A stretch of 64,000 nucleotides of DNA. It comes from an uncultured Roseibium sp. GTDB taxonomy: Bacteria > Pseudomonadota > Alphaproteobacteria > Rhizobiales > Stappiaceae. Shown here piece by piece: positions 38,473-47,987 of the stretch. The position numbers and the translations under genes were made by a program. The first letter of the stretch is position 1. Each line of letters begins with the position of its first letter. Below the pieces are notes generated by a model. The model was not told where the DNA came from. It saw nothing but the letters and a program-made list of their open reading frames with translations, and searched no databases. The DNA lies in the NCBI RefSeq assembly GCF_947496995.1, contig NZ_CANMFD010000005.1, positions 425,970 to 489,969 on the forward strand. The letters run 5' to 3'.

Positions 38473-38976
38473 TCAGCTTTTTGCATTCGCGGCGGGTTTG
38501 CGGCCTGCTGTGGTTTTGGCCTGGACCTCCTTGAGGCTTTCCTCCGCGGCCTTGCCGAGTTCGCTGACGCTTTCAATCGCCGTCTCGTTGAGTTCTTCAA
38601 CGGCGGCGGCACTTTCGGAGAAACTGTCGCGGAACAGAGCAGCCTGTTTTGCGAAGTGTTCCTGATACTCGTTCGCCATCTTCGAATAGAAGGCCTGCAG
38701 GGTCGCCATCGTTTCTTCCGGCGCCGTGCACTGGCTCAGGGTTTTCGCGCACTCGATGTCTTCATGGAGACGGTGGCTGACGAAATTCATTTGATCATCG
38801 AACGCCTTGCCGGTGTGAGACCATAAGGTCTGACCCATCTTCTGGACGCCGGCAACAGTCTTTGCCTCGATCCGGTCTTCGCGTTCCGCGAAGTTCCAGT
38901 TCGAAAAGGATGGCATCGGCCACTGGGGCATCATCGAGCTGAAATCGAAGGCATCCGTATTACGCTTGGCAGGCAT
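38473..38976 (-). CDS. phaP: Phasin family protein
   Basis: A 167-residue, mostly helical protein of the Phasin_2 type (ETMATLQAFYSKMANEYQEHFAKQAALF in the core), ending in an Ala/Lys-rich tail. Phasins coat polyhydroxyalkanoate granules and control their number and size. A proline-rich N-terminal stretch (MPQWPMPSFSNW) precedes the helices. GGAG eight bases before the ATG supports the start. It stands alone on its strand. Storage polymer use fits the presence of the ethylmalonyl-CoA pathway enzyme. Confidence 0.85.
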   Translation of the reverse strand: MPAKRNTDAFDFSSMMPQWPMPSFSNWNFAEREDRIEAKTVAGVQKMGQTLWSHTGKAFDDQMNFVSHRLHEDIECAKTLSQCTAPEETMATLQAFYSKMANEYQEHFAKQAALFRDSFSESAAAVEELNETAIESVSELGKAAEESLKEVQAKTTAGRKPAANAKS

Positions 38977-39184
38977 GTCACAAACTCCGCTGTTGTCGGT
39001 CAGCTTCGACCGGCTGGCTGTCCAGCCGTCGAAGCCCGTCCGTTCCTCGACCCGCCGCGAACGCGCGGCTGATCCTTGCCCCTCAGCTCCACTCTACGAT
39101 GTCTTTACGTCACATCATTGACAGGGATCAAAAGCGGAAGAAACCGCGACAGATATCGGTGTCTGCCAGTATCGGGGGTGGACA

Positions 39185-39880
39185 TCAGGGCCGGTTGAGA
39201 AAGTCTCTCAGCGCGGCGGTTGTCGTCTCCGGCTCTTCGAGGGTCGAAAGGTGCCCGCTGCCTTCGATGACCACAAGGTCGCTTCCGGATATCCGCTCAT
39301 GGATTTCCCGGGAGACCGGTGGAGGCGTCAGCCTGTCGCCGTCGCCGACCAGAACGAGGGTCGGGCAGGTGATTTCCGAAAGCCGGGGCCTGGCATCGAT
39401 GCGCTCGATCAATGCGGTCTGCTGGCGGATGAAGGCTTCCGGGCCGGTTTCCATGGCCATATCGACCACGATCTGCCTAAGCTCTGCGTCTTCTTCCCGC
39501 TTTTCATGGACGAAACCCGGATAAAGCAGGTGCGGAACCTTCGAGAACCCCTTCTTGCGTGTCAGGTCGATCAGGAATTTCCGCCGTTCCGACTGGTCGG
39601 GCGTATCCGCGCGGGCATTGGTGTCGAGAAGCGCCAGCTTCCCGACCCGCTCCGGCGCCTCGCGCATGATTTCCATGCAGATGTAGCCGCCCATGGACAG
39701 GCCGATCAGGGAAAAGCGTTCCGGTGCCTGTTCCAGAATGGCGGCGGCGATCGCCGCGACGCTGTCCTGTTCGCGGTGGTTGGCCACCATGATCGGCCGG
39801 TCCGCGAAGGCGACGATCTGCGGGGCGAAGAGCGCTTCGGTGCACAGGAGGCCGGGAACGAAGACGATCGGGTCGCTCAT
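39185..39880 (-). CDS. Alpha/beta hydrolase overlapping ubiG
   Basis: A 231-residue alpha/beta hydrolase. It starts [21 protein letters not shown]; the nucleophile elbow is LIGLSMGG (Ser62), with acid in VGDGDRLTP and His in [10 protein letters not shown]. The ATG (39878-39880) overlaps the ubiG stop in ATGA, so translation is coupled. The family resembles carboxylesterases of the MenH/YcdJ kind; a link to quinone synthesis is suggested only by position. A longer reading of this frame into ubiG has no basis. Confidence 0.82.
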   Translation of the reverse strand: MSDPIVFVPGLLCTEALFAPQIVAFADRPIMVANHREQDSVAAIAAAILEQAPERFSLIGLSMGGYICMEIMREAPERVGKLALLDTNARADTPDQSERRKFLIDLTRKKGFSKVPHLLYPGFVHEKREEDAELRQIVVDMAMETGPEAFIRQQTALIERIDARPRLSEITCPTLVLVGDGDRLTPPPVSREIHERISGSDLVVIEGSGHLSTLEEPETTTAALRDFLNRP

Positions 39881-40641
39881 TTGGAGGGGCCCGCCTTTTC
39901 CGCCAGCAGCATGTAGTTCACATCCATGTCCCGCGAACGGGCCCAGCTGTCGGTCAGCGGGTTGTAGCTTACTCCGGAGCGGTCGATGATCTTCAGCCCT
40001 GCCTGTCCTAGCGGGGTTTCGATCTCCTCCGGCTTCACCAGCTTCTCGTAGGTATGTGTGCCCCTTGGCAGCCAGCGCAGCACGACTTCCGCACCGACGA
40101 TGGCCAGGGCATAGGCCTTGAGCGTCCGGTTGATGGTTGCCACGAACATCAGCCCGCCGGGCCGGACCATGCTTCCGGTCGCTTCGAGAAACAGGGGCAC
40201 GTCGGCAACATGTTCGACGACCTCCATGTTCAGCACCACGTCGAAGCTTTCGCCTGCGGCCGCCAGTGCTTCGGCGGTTTCGGTCCGGTAGTCGATGTCG
40301 AGGCCGGAACTGCGCATGTGCAGTTTCGCGATTTCGATATTGGTCTGGGAGGGATCGGCGCCGACTACCTCCGCGCCGAGTCGCGCCATCGGCTCGCACA
40401 GCAGTCCGCCGCCGCAGCCGATGTCGAGAAACCTCAGTCCCTTGAAGGCGTCGGATGCCTTCGGATCCCTGTCGAACCGGCGGCAGACTTCCTGCTTGAT
40501 ATAGGCAAGGCGAACCGGGTTGAACTTGTGCAGTGGCTTGAACTTGCCCGCCGGGTCCCACCATTCTTCGGCCATCGCAGAAAAGCGGGCGACCTCTTCG
40601 GTGTCGATCGTGCCGGAGTTTTCTCGTGCCTTGTCTGTCAT
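39877..40641 (-). CDS. ubiG: Ubiquinone biosynthesis O-methyltransferase
   Basis: A 254-residue UbiG, which methylates both hydroxyl groups during ubiquinone synthesis using SAM. The N-terminal [22 protein letters not shown] is the UbiG signature; motif I is [20 protein letters not shown], and [13 protein letters not shown] and [14 protein letters not shown] follow. AAGGA precedes the ATG. It overlaps the downstream hydrolase by four bases and is divergent from lysC. Confidence 0.96.
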   Translation of the reverse strand: MTDKARENSGTIDTEEVARFSAMAEEWWDPAGKFKPLHKFNPVRLAYIKQEVCRRFDRDPKASDAFKGLRFLDIGCGGGLLCEPMARLGAEVVGADPSQTNIEIAKLHMRSSGLDIDYRTETAEALAAAGESFDVVLNMEVVEHVADVPLFLEATGSMVRPGGLMFVATINRTLKAYALAIVGAEVVLRWLPRGTHTYEKLVKPEEIETPLGQAGLKIIDRSGVSYNPLTDSWARSRDMDVNYMLLAEKAGPSK

Positions 40642-40870
40642 CGGACGGTCCTTTCAGACGTCAAGCCGCAGGGGAGCGCGGCCGGTTGGACTTTCATCAG
40701 CTGTCGTTTCAGCCTCACTGGCCGTTTGTCAAGCCGGACCGGCAGCAAATCCGGTCACGGTAATAGCTTCCAAGTGTGGTTGCAGCAAAGCAATGCAGCC
40801 TGTATGCATGTGCGCCGATCCATCCGGCGCTTCAGGCGCTTCATGAACCGACAAGAAGAATACGAGTGGT

Positions 40871-42121
40871 ATGGCCCGACTGGTTTTAAAATTTGGCGGG
40901 ACTTCGGTTGCCGATCTCGATCGCATCCGCAATGTCGCCCGCCATGTCAAACGGGAAGTGGACGCCGGTCATCAGGTGGCGGTCGTGGTTTCGGCAATGG
41001 CCGGGCAGACCAACAAGCTGGTGCAGTATTGCCGCGAGGCGTCGCCACTTCACGACGCCCGGGAATACGATGCCGTGGTTGCATCCGGTGAACAGGTGAC
41101 CTCCGGCCTGCTGGCGATCGTCCTGCAGGACATGGGCGTCAACGCGCGCTCGTGGCAGGGTTGGCAGGTGCCGATCAAGACGGATGAGAATCACGGCGCG
41201 GCGCGAATTCGCGAAATCGACGGCAGTCTGCTGTCGGAGCGGCTGGAACAGGGGCAGGTCGCGGTGCTGGCCGGTTTCCAGGGCCTGTCGCCGGACAACC
41301 GGATCGCGACGCTGGGCCGGGGCGGATCCGACACCAGCGCGGTTGCCATCGCCGCTGCCATCAAGGCCGACCGATGTGATATCTATACGGATGTCGACGG
41401 TGTTTATACGACAGACCCCCGGATCGTGCCCAAGGCGAAACGGCTGAAGCGGGTGTCCTTCGAGGAAATGCTCGAAATGGCGTCTCTCGGTGCGAAGGTT
41501 CTTCAGGTCCGTTCTGTCGAGATGGCGATGATTCACGGTGTGAGGACCTTCGTACGCTCCAGCTTCGATGATCCGCATGCACCGCAGGTCGGTAACGACG
41601 GCCTTCCGATTGGTACTCTTATTTGCGACGAGGACGAACTCGTGGAACAGCAGGTTGTCACCGGCATCGCCTATGCCAAGGACGAAGCCCAGATCTCACT
41701 CCGTGACGTGGCGGATAAGCCAGGCGTTGCCGAATCCGTGTTCGGACCGCTGGCCGATGGCCATATCAATGTCGATATGATCGTCCAGAACATTTCACCG
41801 GATGGCAAGACAACGGATATTACCTTTACCGTTCCTGAAGGCGACTACGACCGGGCCATAAAGGTTCTGGAGGACAATCGCTCGGAGATCGGATTCCAGA
41901 ATCTGGAAGGCGCCACCGACGTCGTGAAGGTTTCCGTCATCGGCATCGGAATGCGCTCCCATGCGGGGATCGCGGCCCAGTGTTTCAGGGGGCTGGCCTC
42001 CAAGGGGATCAACATCCGGGCCATCACCACATCGGAAATCAAGATCTCCGTGCTCATTGATTCAGCATACGCGGAACTTGCAGTGCGGACTCTGCATTCG
42101 CTATACGGGTTGGACGGATAG
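40871..42121 (+). CDS. lysC: Aspartate kinase
   Basis: A 416-residue aspartokinase, the first step to lysine, methionine and threonine. The start MARLVLKFGGTSVADLDRI is canonical. The kinase core has GRGGSDTSAVAIAAAI and DVDGVYTTDPRIVPKA, and the C-terminal third holds paired ACT domains (about 265-416) for feedback by amino acids. In this family an internal start may give a separate regulatory subunit; that is not tested here. It leads the block lysC-ptsP-prfA-prmC. Confidence 0.97.
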   Translation: MARLVLKFGGTSVADLDRIRNVARHVKREVDAGHQVAVVVSAMAGQTNKLVQYCREASPLHDAREYDAVVASGEQVTSGLLAIVLQDMGVNARSWQGWQVPIKTDENHGAARIREIDGSLLSERLEQGQVAVLAGFQGLSPDNRIATLGRGGSDTSAVAIAAAIKADRCDIYTDVDGVYTTDPRIVPKAKRLKRVSFEEMLEMASLGAKVLQVRSVEMAMIHGVRTFVRSSFDDPHAPQVGNDGLPIGTLICDEDELVEQQVVTGIAYAKDEAQISLRDVADKPGVAESVFGPLADGHINVDMIVQNISPDGKTTDITFTVPEGDYDRAIKVLEDNRSEIGFQNLEGATDVVKVSVIGIGMRSHAGIAAQCFRGLASKGINIRAITTSEIKISVLIDSAYAELAVRTLHSLYGLDG

Positions 42122-42296
42122 TTCATCCGGCCATCGGGCGCCGGTATGGATTGTCGTCGTAGCCGGATCGACGGGCATTCAGCCTGAAACGATCGGATGT
42201 TCAGAAACCGATCTGTTGTAAAGTGTTGGAGCAGCCTGTCCGCGATCGAACGAACGCAGGGAGCTCTGGTGTGAAGCGGGATCAAACGGGGGCGCC

Positions 42297-44564
42297 ATGC
42301 GCAGCAACCTAGCCGGACCGCGCCTGCTGCTCCGCCGGCTTCGGGAAGTCATGGCGGAGCCGATCACGGCGCAGGAGCGACTCGACAAGATCGTCGTGCT
42401 CATTGCGTCGAATGTGGTCGCCGAAGTCTGCTCGGTCTATATTCTGCGGGCGGACGGTGTTCTGGAGCTTTATGCGACGGAAGGTCTGAATCGCGAGGCT
42501 GTCCACAACGCATCCCTGCGCGTCGGCCAGGGCCTTGTCGGTCTTATCGCCGCCGAGGCGCGCCCGCTGAACCTGCCGAACGCCAGCGCCCATCCGGGCT
42601 TTACCTATCTGCCGGAAACGGGCGAAGAAGCCTATAACTCCTTCCTCGGCGTGCCGATCCTGCGGGCAGGGCGCACGCTTGGCGTTCTGGTCGTGCAGAA
42701 CCAGTCTCACCGCACCTATCTGGAAGATGAAGTCGAAGCGCTGCAGACAACGGCGATGGTCATCGCCGAAATGGTGGCGGCGGGCGAGCTTGAGGCGATT
42801 TCCCAGAAGGCGACCGGGCTGGATCTTTCCCGGCCGATCACTTCCACCGGCACCGGACTTTCCGAAGGGGTGGGCCTCGGCCATGTGGTTCTTCACGAGC
42901 CGCGGGTTGTCATTACAAATCTGATCGCCGAGGACACGGAGCGCGAGAGCTCCCGTCTTGACGCGGCCATCAACCGGCTGCGCCTGTCCATCGACGATCT
43001 TCTGGCCAGCGGCGAAATCGCCGCGACCGGCGAACACCGCGAAGTGCTCGAAGCCTACCGCATGTTTGCCTACGACCGGGGCTGGATCCGCAAGATCGAG
43101 GAAGCGATCCGCAACGGCCTGACCGCTGAAGCGGCGGTCGAGAAGGTGCAGAGCGATACGCGTGCGCGTATGTTGCGTCAGACCGACCCCTATCTTCGCG
43201 AACGCCTGCACGACCTCGACGATCTGGCTCACCGGCTTATTCGTGAACTGATGGGCCGTGAACACGGACCCGGTCACGACGAATTGCCCCAGGACGCCAT
43301 TATCGTGGGCCGCAACATGGGCGCCGCGGAACTGCTGGACTACGGACGCGACCGGATTCGCGGCCTGGTGCTGGAGGAAGGCGGGCCGACCAGCCACGTA
43401 ACCATCGTCGCGCGGGCTCTGGGCATTCCCATGGTCGGGCTGGTTCACGACATCGTCGGTCTGGCCGACGGCGGCGATGCAATCATCGTCGACGGCGATA
43501 CGGGCGAAGTGCATCTTCGTCCTGCCACCGACCTGGAAAACGCCTATGCCGAAAAGGTCCGGTTCCGGGCGCGGCGACAGGCGCAATACCGGCGTCTGCG
43601 CAACAAGCCTTCGGTGACCAAGGACGGGGTCGAGTTTTCGCTGCAGATGAATGCCGGACTGCTGGTCGATCTTCCGCATCTCGCGGAAGCAGGGGCTGCC
43701 GGTGTCGGCCTGTTTCGGACAGAACTGCAGTTCATGGTCGCCTCCTCCTTTCCGCGGATGCGGGAACAGCAGGCGCAATACAGCCAGGTTCTGGATGCCG
43801 CTGACGGAAAACCGGTGACCTTCCGATCCCTCGATATTGGCGGCGACAAGGTTCTTCCCTATCTGCGCTCCATTCAGGAAGAAAACCCGGCCATGGGCTG
43901 GCGGGCCCTTCGGCTCGGGCTTGACCGGCCAGGCCTTCTGCGCACCCAGATACGGGCCTTGCTGCGGGCTGCCGCAGGTCGGGAACTGAAGCTGATGTTC
44001 CCCATGGTCGCGGAGGTTCGGGAATTCCTGCAGGCCAAGGCGCTGGTCGACAAGGAACTCAAGCATCTGCGCCTCCATGGCCACGACGCTCCCGATACCA
44101 TTCGGCTGGGTGTCATGATCGAGGTTCCCTCGCTGCTGTTCCAGCTTGAGGAACTGATGTCCTATGTGGATTTCGTTTCCGTCGGCTCGAACGATCTGTT
44201 CCAGTTCTTCTGTGCGGTCGACCGGGGCAACACCCGGGTCGCCGATCGGTTCGATACGTTGAGCGTCGGTTTTCTCAGAGCCTTGAAATCCATCGTCGAT
44301 GCGGCAAATAAGGCTCATGTCCCGGTGACATTGTGCGGTGAACTGGCCGGCCGGCCTCTGGAGGCGATGGCGCTGATGGGGTTGGGATACCGGGACCTGT
44401 CGATGTCGCCCGCGTCCCTCGGGCCGGTGAAGGCGATGCTGCGCACGCTCGATGCCGGCCGGTTGGCCGCCCGCCTCCTGCCACGGCTGGAACCCGGACA
44501 CGGGGACAGCAACATCCGGGATGTCCTGAAGCGGTTCGCCTCAGACATGGATGTTGCTCTTTAG
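42297..44564 (+). CDS. ptsP: Phosphoenolpyruvate-protein phosphotransferase of the nitrogen PTS (EI-Ntr)
   Basis: A 755-residue EI-Ntr. The N-terminal GAF domain (about 15-165) senses nitrogen state, by glutamine/2-oxoglutarate in studied relatives. The phospho-His domain has EEGGPTSHVTIVARALGIP with His367 as the phosphorylated residue. The TIM-barrel PEP domain has GVGLFRTELQFM, LDIGGDKVLPYL, and SVGSNDLFQFFCAVDR with the following C-terminal Cys in TLCGELAGRP. It passes phosphate to NPr and EIIA-Ntr, controlling potassium, nitrogen and PHB metabolism. Location between lysC and prfA is usual for Rhizobiales. Confidence 0.96.
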   Translation: MRSNLAGPRLLLRRLREVMAEPITAQERLDKIVVLIASNVVAEVCSVYILRADGVLELYATEGLNREAVHNASLRVGQGLVGLIAAEARPLNLPNASAHPGFTYLPETGEEAYNSFLGVPILRAGRTLGVLVVQNQSHRTYLEDEVEALQTTAMVIAEMVAAGELEAISQKATGLDLSRPITSTGTGLSEGVGLGHVVLHEPRVVITNLIAEDTERESSRLDAAINRLRLSIDDLLASGEIAATGEHREVLEAYRMFAYDRGWIRKIEEAIRNGLTAEAAVEKVQSDTRARMLRQTDPYLRERLHDLDDLAHRLIRELMGREHGPGHDELPQDAIIVGRNMGAAELLDYGRDRIRGLVLEEGGPTSHVTIVARALGIPMVGLVHDIVGLADGGDAIIVDGDTGEVHLRPATDLENAYAEKVRFRARRQAQYRRLRNKPSVTKDGVEFSLQMNAGLLVDLPHLAEAGAAGVGLFRTELQFMVASSFPRMREQQAQYSQVLDAADGKPVTFRSLDIGGDKVLPYLRSIQEENPAMGWRALRLGLDRPGLLRTQIRALLRAAAGRELKLMFPMVAEVREFLQAKALVDKELKHLRLHGHDAPDTIRLGVMIEVPSLLFQLEELMSYVDFVSVGSNDLFQFFCAVDRGNTRVADRFDTLSVGFLRALKSIVDAANKAHVPVTLCGELAGRPLEAMALMGLGYRDLSMSPASLGPVKAMLRTLDAGRLAARLLPRLEPGHGDSNIRDVLKRFASDMDVAL

Positions 44565-44618
44565 CGCAAACGGGCGTAACGCCCCTTCTTAACGTCAACC
44601 CTTGGAGACCTTGCGCGG

Positions 44619-45692
44619 ATGCTGGCGCGTCATAGACTTGATAATCTGCTGGACCGCTTCGCCGAAATCGAACACATGATGTCTTCGAATCCGGACCCTG
44701 CTGCTTACGTCAAACTCTCCCGTGAATATGCCGGACTGGAGCCGCTGGTCGGCAAGATCCGGGAGCTCATCAAGGCCGAAAAGGATCTTGCGGGGGCGAA
44801 GTCGCTGATGTCGGATCCGGAGTCCGACGCGGAGATGCGCGAACTTGCGGAACTGGAGCGCGACGAGCTTGCCGAGCGCGTGGAGCGCCTCAGCAAGGAC
44901 GTGAGCATTGGCCTGCTGCCGAAGGACGAGGCGGACGCCAACGATGCGATCCTGGAAGTGCGCGCCGGAACGGGGGGTGATGAGGCGGCCCTGTTTGCCG
45001 GTGATCTCTTCCGCATGTACCAGCGCTATGCCGAGCTTCAGGGCTGGAAGGTGGAAGTTCTGTCCGCCAGTGAGGGCGAGGTCGGCGGCTACAAGGAAGT
45101 GATTGCCTCGGTTTCCGGCGACAATGTCTTTGCGCGGCTGAAATTCGAATCCGGCGTGCACCGGGTCCAGCGTGTCCCGGCAACCGAGTCGGGCGGGCGC
45201 ATTCACACTTCCGCGGCCACCGTCGCGGTGCTGCCGCAGGCCGAGGATGTCGATATCGATGTTCAGGAAAGCGATCTGCGCATCGATACATATCGCGCCT
45301 CCGGCGCCGGTGGACAGCACGTCAACACGACCGACTCCGCCGTCCGTATCACCCACATTCCCACCGGGATCGTGGTCGCCGTGCAGGACGAACGCTCGCA
45401 GCACAAGAACAAGGCGCGCGCCATGCAGCTTTTGCGGGCCCGTATCTATGACGAGGAACGCGCGCGCACGGCGAATGAACGCACCGAGGCCCGGCGGCTG
45501 CAGGTCGGCTCCGGCGACAGGTCCGAGCGGATACGGACCTATAATTTTCCTCAAGGGCGCGTGACCGATCACCGGATCGGCCTGACGCTTTACAAGCTTG
45601 AGCAGATCGTTGCCGGCGAGGCGCTTGGCGAGGTCATCGATGCTCTGATCGTGGATCATCAGGCCAATCTGCTTGCCTCCGAAGACGCCTGA
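44619..45692 (+). CDS. prfA: Peptide chain release factor 1
   Basis: A 357-residue RF1 that reads UAA and UAG. The catalytic GGQ is at residues 231-233 in [16 protein letters not shown]. The codon-recognition region and the [26 protein letters not shown] segment are conserved. The C-terminal [16 protein letters not shown] is typical. Three bases separate its stop from prmC, which methylates this GGQ glutamine. Confidence 0.98.
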   Translation: MLARHRLDNLLDRFAEIEHMMSSNPDPAAYVKLSREYAGLEPLVGKIRELIKAEKDLAGAKSLMSDPESDAEMRELAELERDELAERVERLSKDVSIGLLPKDEADANDAILEVRAGTGGDEAALFAGDLFRMYQRYAELQGWKVEVLSASEGEVGGYKEVIASVSGDNVFARLKFESGVHRVQRVPATESGGRIHTSAATVAVLPQAEDVDIDVQESDLRIDTYRASGAGGQHVNTTDSAVRITHIPTGIVVAVQDERSQHKNKARAMQLLRARIYDEERARTANERTEARRLQVGSGDRSERIRTYNFPQGRVTDHRIGLTLYKLEQIVAGEALGEVIDALIVDHQANLLASEDA

Positions 45693-45695
45693 GCG

Positions 45696-46538
45696 ATGCG
45701 GATCGGTCAGCTCTACCGGGAGGTTCGGGACCGGTTCAGGCAGGCCGGACTGGCGACGCCGGACCTGGATGCCAGGCTGCTTGTCAGCGCGGCGCTGAGC
45801 CTGCAGGTGTCCGATCTCGTTCTGCGGGAGGACGAGGATGTGCCGGAGGAAAATGCCGACCGCGCAAAGGCTTATGAAAATCTGCGCTTGGAAGGCATGC
45901 CGGTTGGGCGGATCCTGGGGGAGCGGGATTTTTACGGCCGAAAATTTACCCTGAATGCGGCGACCCTGGAGCCCCGGCCGGATACGGAAACCCTGGTCGA
46001 TGCCGTGTTGGCGCGCGTGGAGCCTCAGGAGACCGGTGTCATGTGCGATATCGGCACGGGCTCGGGCGCCATCGCTGTATCACTTCTCGCCGAACGCCCC
46101 GGATACCGGGTGATCGCCGTCGACCTCTCCGAGGAAGCGTTGCAGTGCGCGCTGCGCAATGCCGCTCTGAACGGTGTGGAAGACCGGTTCTATCCGGTGT
46201 GCGCCGATTATACGTCGTGCCTGGGATCGGGGCTGGACTGGGTGGTCAGCAATCCGCCCTATATCCGTTCTTCCGTCCTTGCCAGACTGGACAGGGAGGT
46301 GAATCAGCACGATCCGATCCTTGCGCTTGACGGTGGAGACAGCGGACTTGAAGCCTATCTGCGCATCGTTGCCGATGCGGCTGTCCTGTTGCGCCCGGGG
46401 GGCGGGATCGCTCTGGAGATCGGTTACGATCAGGCGGATGACCTGAAAAAACAGTTGCGGCATCATGGGTTTGTAGCAATTGAAATCATTAAGGATCTTT
46501 CCGGGAACGACCGTGTCGCCCTTGCCCGGAAGCCTTGA
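45696..46538 (+). CDS. prmC: Release factor glutamine methyltransferase
   Basis: A 280-residue PrmC (HemK), which methylates the GGQ glutamine of release factors. Motifs: RILGERDFYGRKF, the SAM-binding CDIGTGSGAIAVSLLAE, and the catalytic NPPY at 186-189 in DWVVSNPPYIRSS. It directly follows prfA (three-base gap), so enzyme and substrate are co-expressed. Confidence 0.96.
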   Translation: MRIGQLYREVRDRFRQAGLATPDLDARLLVSAALSLQVSDLVLREDEDVPEENADRAKAYENLRLEGMPVGRILGERDFYGRKFTLNAATLEPRPDTETLVDAVLARVEPQETGVMCDIGTGSGAIAVSLLAERPGYRVIAVDLSEEALQCALRNAALNGVEDRFYPVCADYTSCLGSGLDWVVSNPPYIRSSVLARLDREVNQHDPILALDGGDSGLEAYLRIVADAAVLLRPGGGIALEIGYDQADDLKKQLRHHGFVAIEIIKDLSGNDRVALARKP

Positions 46539-46897
46539 TTTGATCGTTTTGTTCCCGCGGTGAAAAAGCACTTGGAAATCGCGGCGGAAACGGTTAGGTT
46601 CAACTCGCCGAGACCGGATATGTGATCAGCGATCAGCGGGGCATACGCATCCGGCAGCGTTAGGCCAAATGCAGATTTAGCGTTTTGGTAATCGCTGCAT
46701 ATCGGACTATCCGGTGTTTCGGACTGTCGAGGAAAAAGACAAAGCGTTGGCCGGTGGCCTATGGCGCCTGCGTGAGTTTTCAGTGACAGCCGCTAACCAG
46801 CAATGTTGGTTTCGGTAATTATTTCGTATCGGTTTTACGCAATTCCGATGTTGGGTCAGCGAATGCTGACCGCCGTTCCGCAAGAGAAAACGGCAGG
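46539..46897. other. Intergenic leader of the DUF4167 gene with two adjacent hairpins
   Basis: No gene is seen. Near the 3' end GGTCAGC-GAAT-GCTGACC (46854-46871) is a perfect 7-bp hairpin. Directly after it GCCGTT/AACGGC (46872-46894) forms a 6-bp stem that brings the pairing right up to the start codon at 46898. Such paired stems in a translation initiation region suggest post-transcriptional control. Confidence 0.45.
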
Positions 46898-47638
46898 ATG
46901 AGACCAGGAAATCAAAGCAATAAACGCATGCGCGGACGGGGTCGCAAGGGTCCTAATCCGCTAACCCGGACTTTCGAATCGAACGGTCCTGATGTGAAAA
47001 TCCGTGGCACAGCGATGCATATCGCGGAGAAGTATCAGCAGCTTTCCCGTGATGCGCATGCATCCGGCGACCGGGTGATGTCCGAAAATTACAACCAGCA
47101 TGCAGAGCACTATCTCCGCATCGTGGCCGCAGCACAGCCGCAGCCGCAAATGGCTCACCCGTCCAATCGTGGCGAGTCCGAGGAAGGCTTCGACAACACG
47201 CCTGTCAACGGCTCCGGGGCAACCAACGGTTCGGAACGTCCGTCGCAGGATCGGGATCGGGACCGTGTGTCCGTTGCCGACGAGGATCTCGTCGATAGCG
47301 ACAGCCCGCAGCCCTTCATTGAAGACATGCCGCTGATCGATCCGGAAGGCCAGGTGAATGGCGCCGGGCAGAAGGCTGAAGGGGAAGAGGCCGGGTCCGA
47401 GGAAAAACCTCGCCGCCGGGCACGCACTCCCCGCACGCGCATGCCACGCCGACCGGCAGCACCGTCTCCCGAAAGTGGAGCCGAACCCGCTGCCGCGCCT
47501 GCCCAGGCCGCGGAAGCGCTGGCTGGCGAAGAACAGCCAAAACCGCAGCGCCGTGCCGCTCGTCCCCGCCGGGCCAAGGCTCCGGAAGAGGCGTCGGGTG
47601 AGGCTTCAAATGCAAGCGAATTGGCCCCGGGCGAATAA
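46898..47638 (+). CDS. DUF4167 domain protein (putative RNA-binding)
   Basis: A 246-residue protein. The N-terminal 80 residues carry the DUF4167 domain: a basic RMRGRGRKGPNPLTRTFESN, then GPDVKIRGTAMHIAEKYQQL and SENYNQHAEHYLRI. The rest is low-complexity, with an acidic middle and a C-terminus of Ala/Pro/Arg repeats (PRRRARTPRTRMPRRP, RRAARPRRAKAPEE) of nucleic-acid-binding character. The family is nearly confined to alphaproteobacteria and sits beside prmC and clpB; its function is unknown. Start choice follows the family consensus. Confidence 0.9.
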   Translation: MRPGNQSNKRMRGRGRKGPNPLTRTFESNGPDVKIRGTAMHIAEKYQQLSRDAHASGDRVMSENYNQHAEHYLRIVAAAQPQPQMAHPSNRGESEEGFDNTPVNGSGATNGSERPSQDRDRDRVSVADEDLVDSDSPQPFIEDMPLIDPEGQVNGAGQKAEGEEAGSEEKPRRRARTPRTRMPRRPAAPSPESGAEPAAAPAQAAEALAGEEQPKPQRRAARPRRAKAPEEASGEASNASELAPGE

Positions 47639-47665
47639 TTCGGCCAGGTACAGCTCAATTTGTGA

Positions 47666-47697
47666 AAACGGCGTCCGAAAGGGCGCCGTTTTTGTTT
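47666..47697 (+). terminator. Rho-independent terminator of the DUF4167 gene
   Basis: AAACGGCGTCC and GGGCGCCGTTT close on a GAAA tetraloop (11 bp, one G-U) and run into TTTTTGTTT. It starts 28 bases after the stop codon. Confidence 0.9.
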
Positions 47698-47836
47698 GGA
47701 CAGTGAATTCCGCATTGGTGCGTGACCTGGATCAATCCGCGCTCAGCCGGGCGGAGATAAAATGTCTTGGCGCTCCAAAATCGGTCACCTTGTCGACCCG
47801 CAATCCAATGCGATTGAAGATCTGTTGATCCGGGGG

Positions 47837-47868
47837 CTTTTGTGATGAATATGCAACACTATATAGTG
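47837..47868 (+). promoter_or_regulatory. Promoter candidate for clpB
   Basis: CTTTTG (47837-47842), a 16-base spacer, and CTATAT (47859-47864) give a plausible heat-shock or housekeeping promoter about 120 bases before clpB. The -10 lies in a perfect 12-base palindrome CACTATATAGTG (47857-47868), which could also bind a regulator. The rest of the 349-base gap shows nothing else beyond the terminator. Confidence 0.4.
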
Positions 47869-47987
47869 GGAGCAAGGCTCGCGATCCCCTCCGGGATTAC
47901 AAGCGTTGTGCGGATGCCCGCAGCAGGGGTCCGTATCCCATAACGTTCCCCATGCTTCGGGTGGTGCGGACGGACAGGAGGTACATT

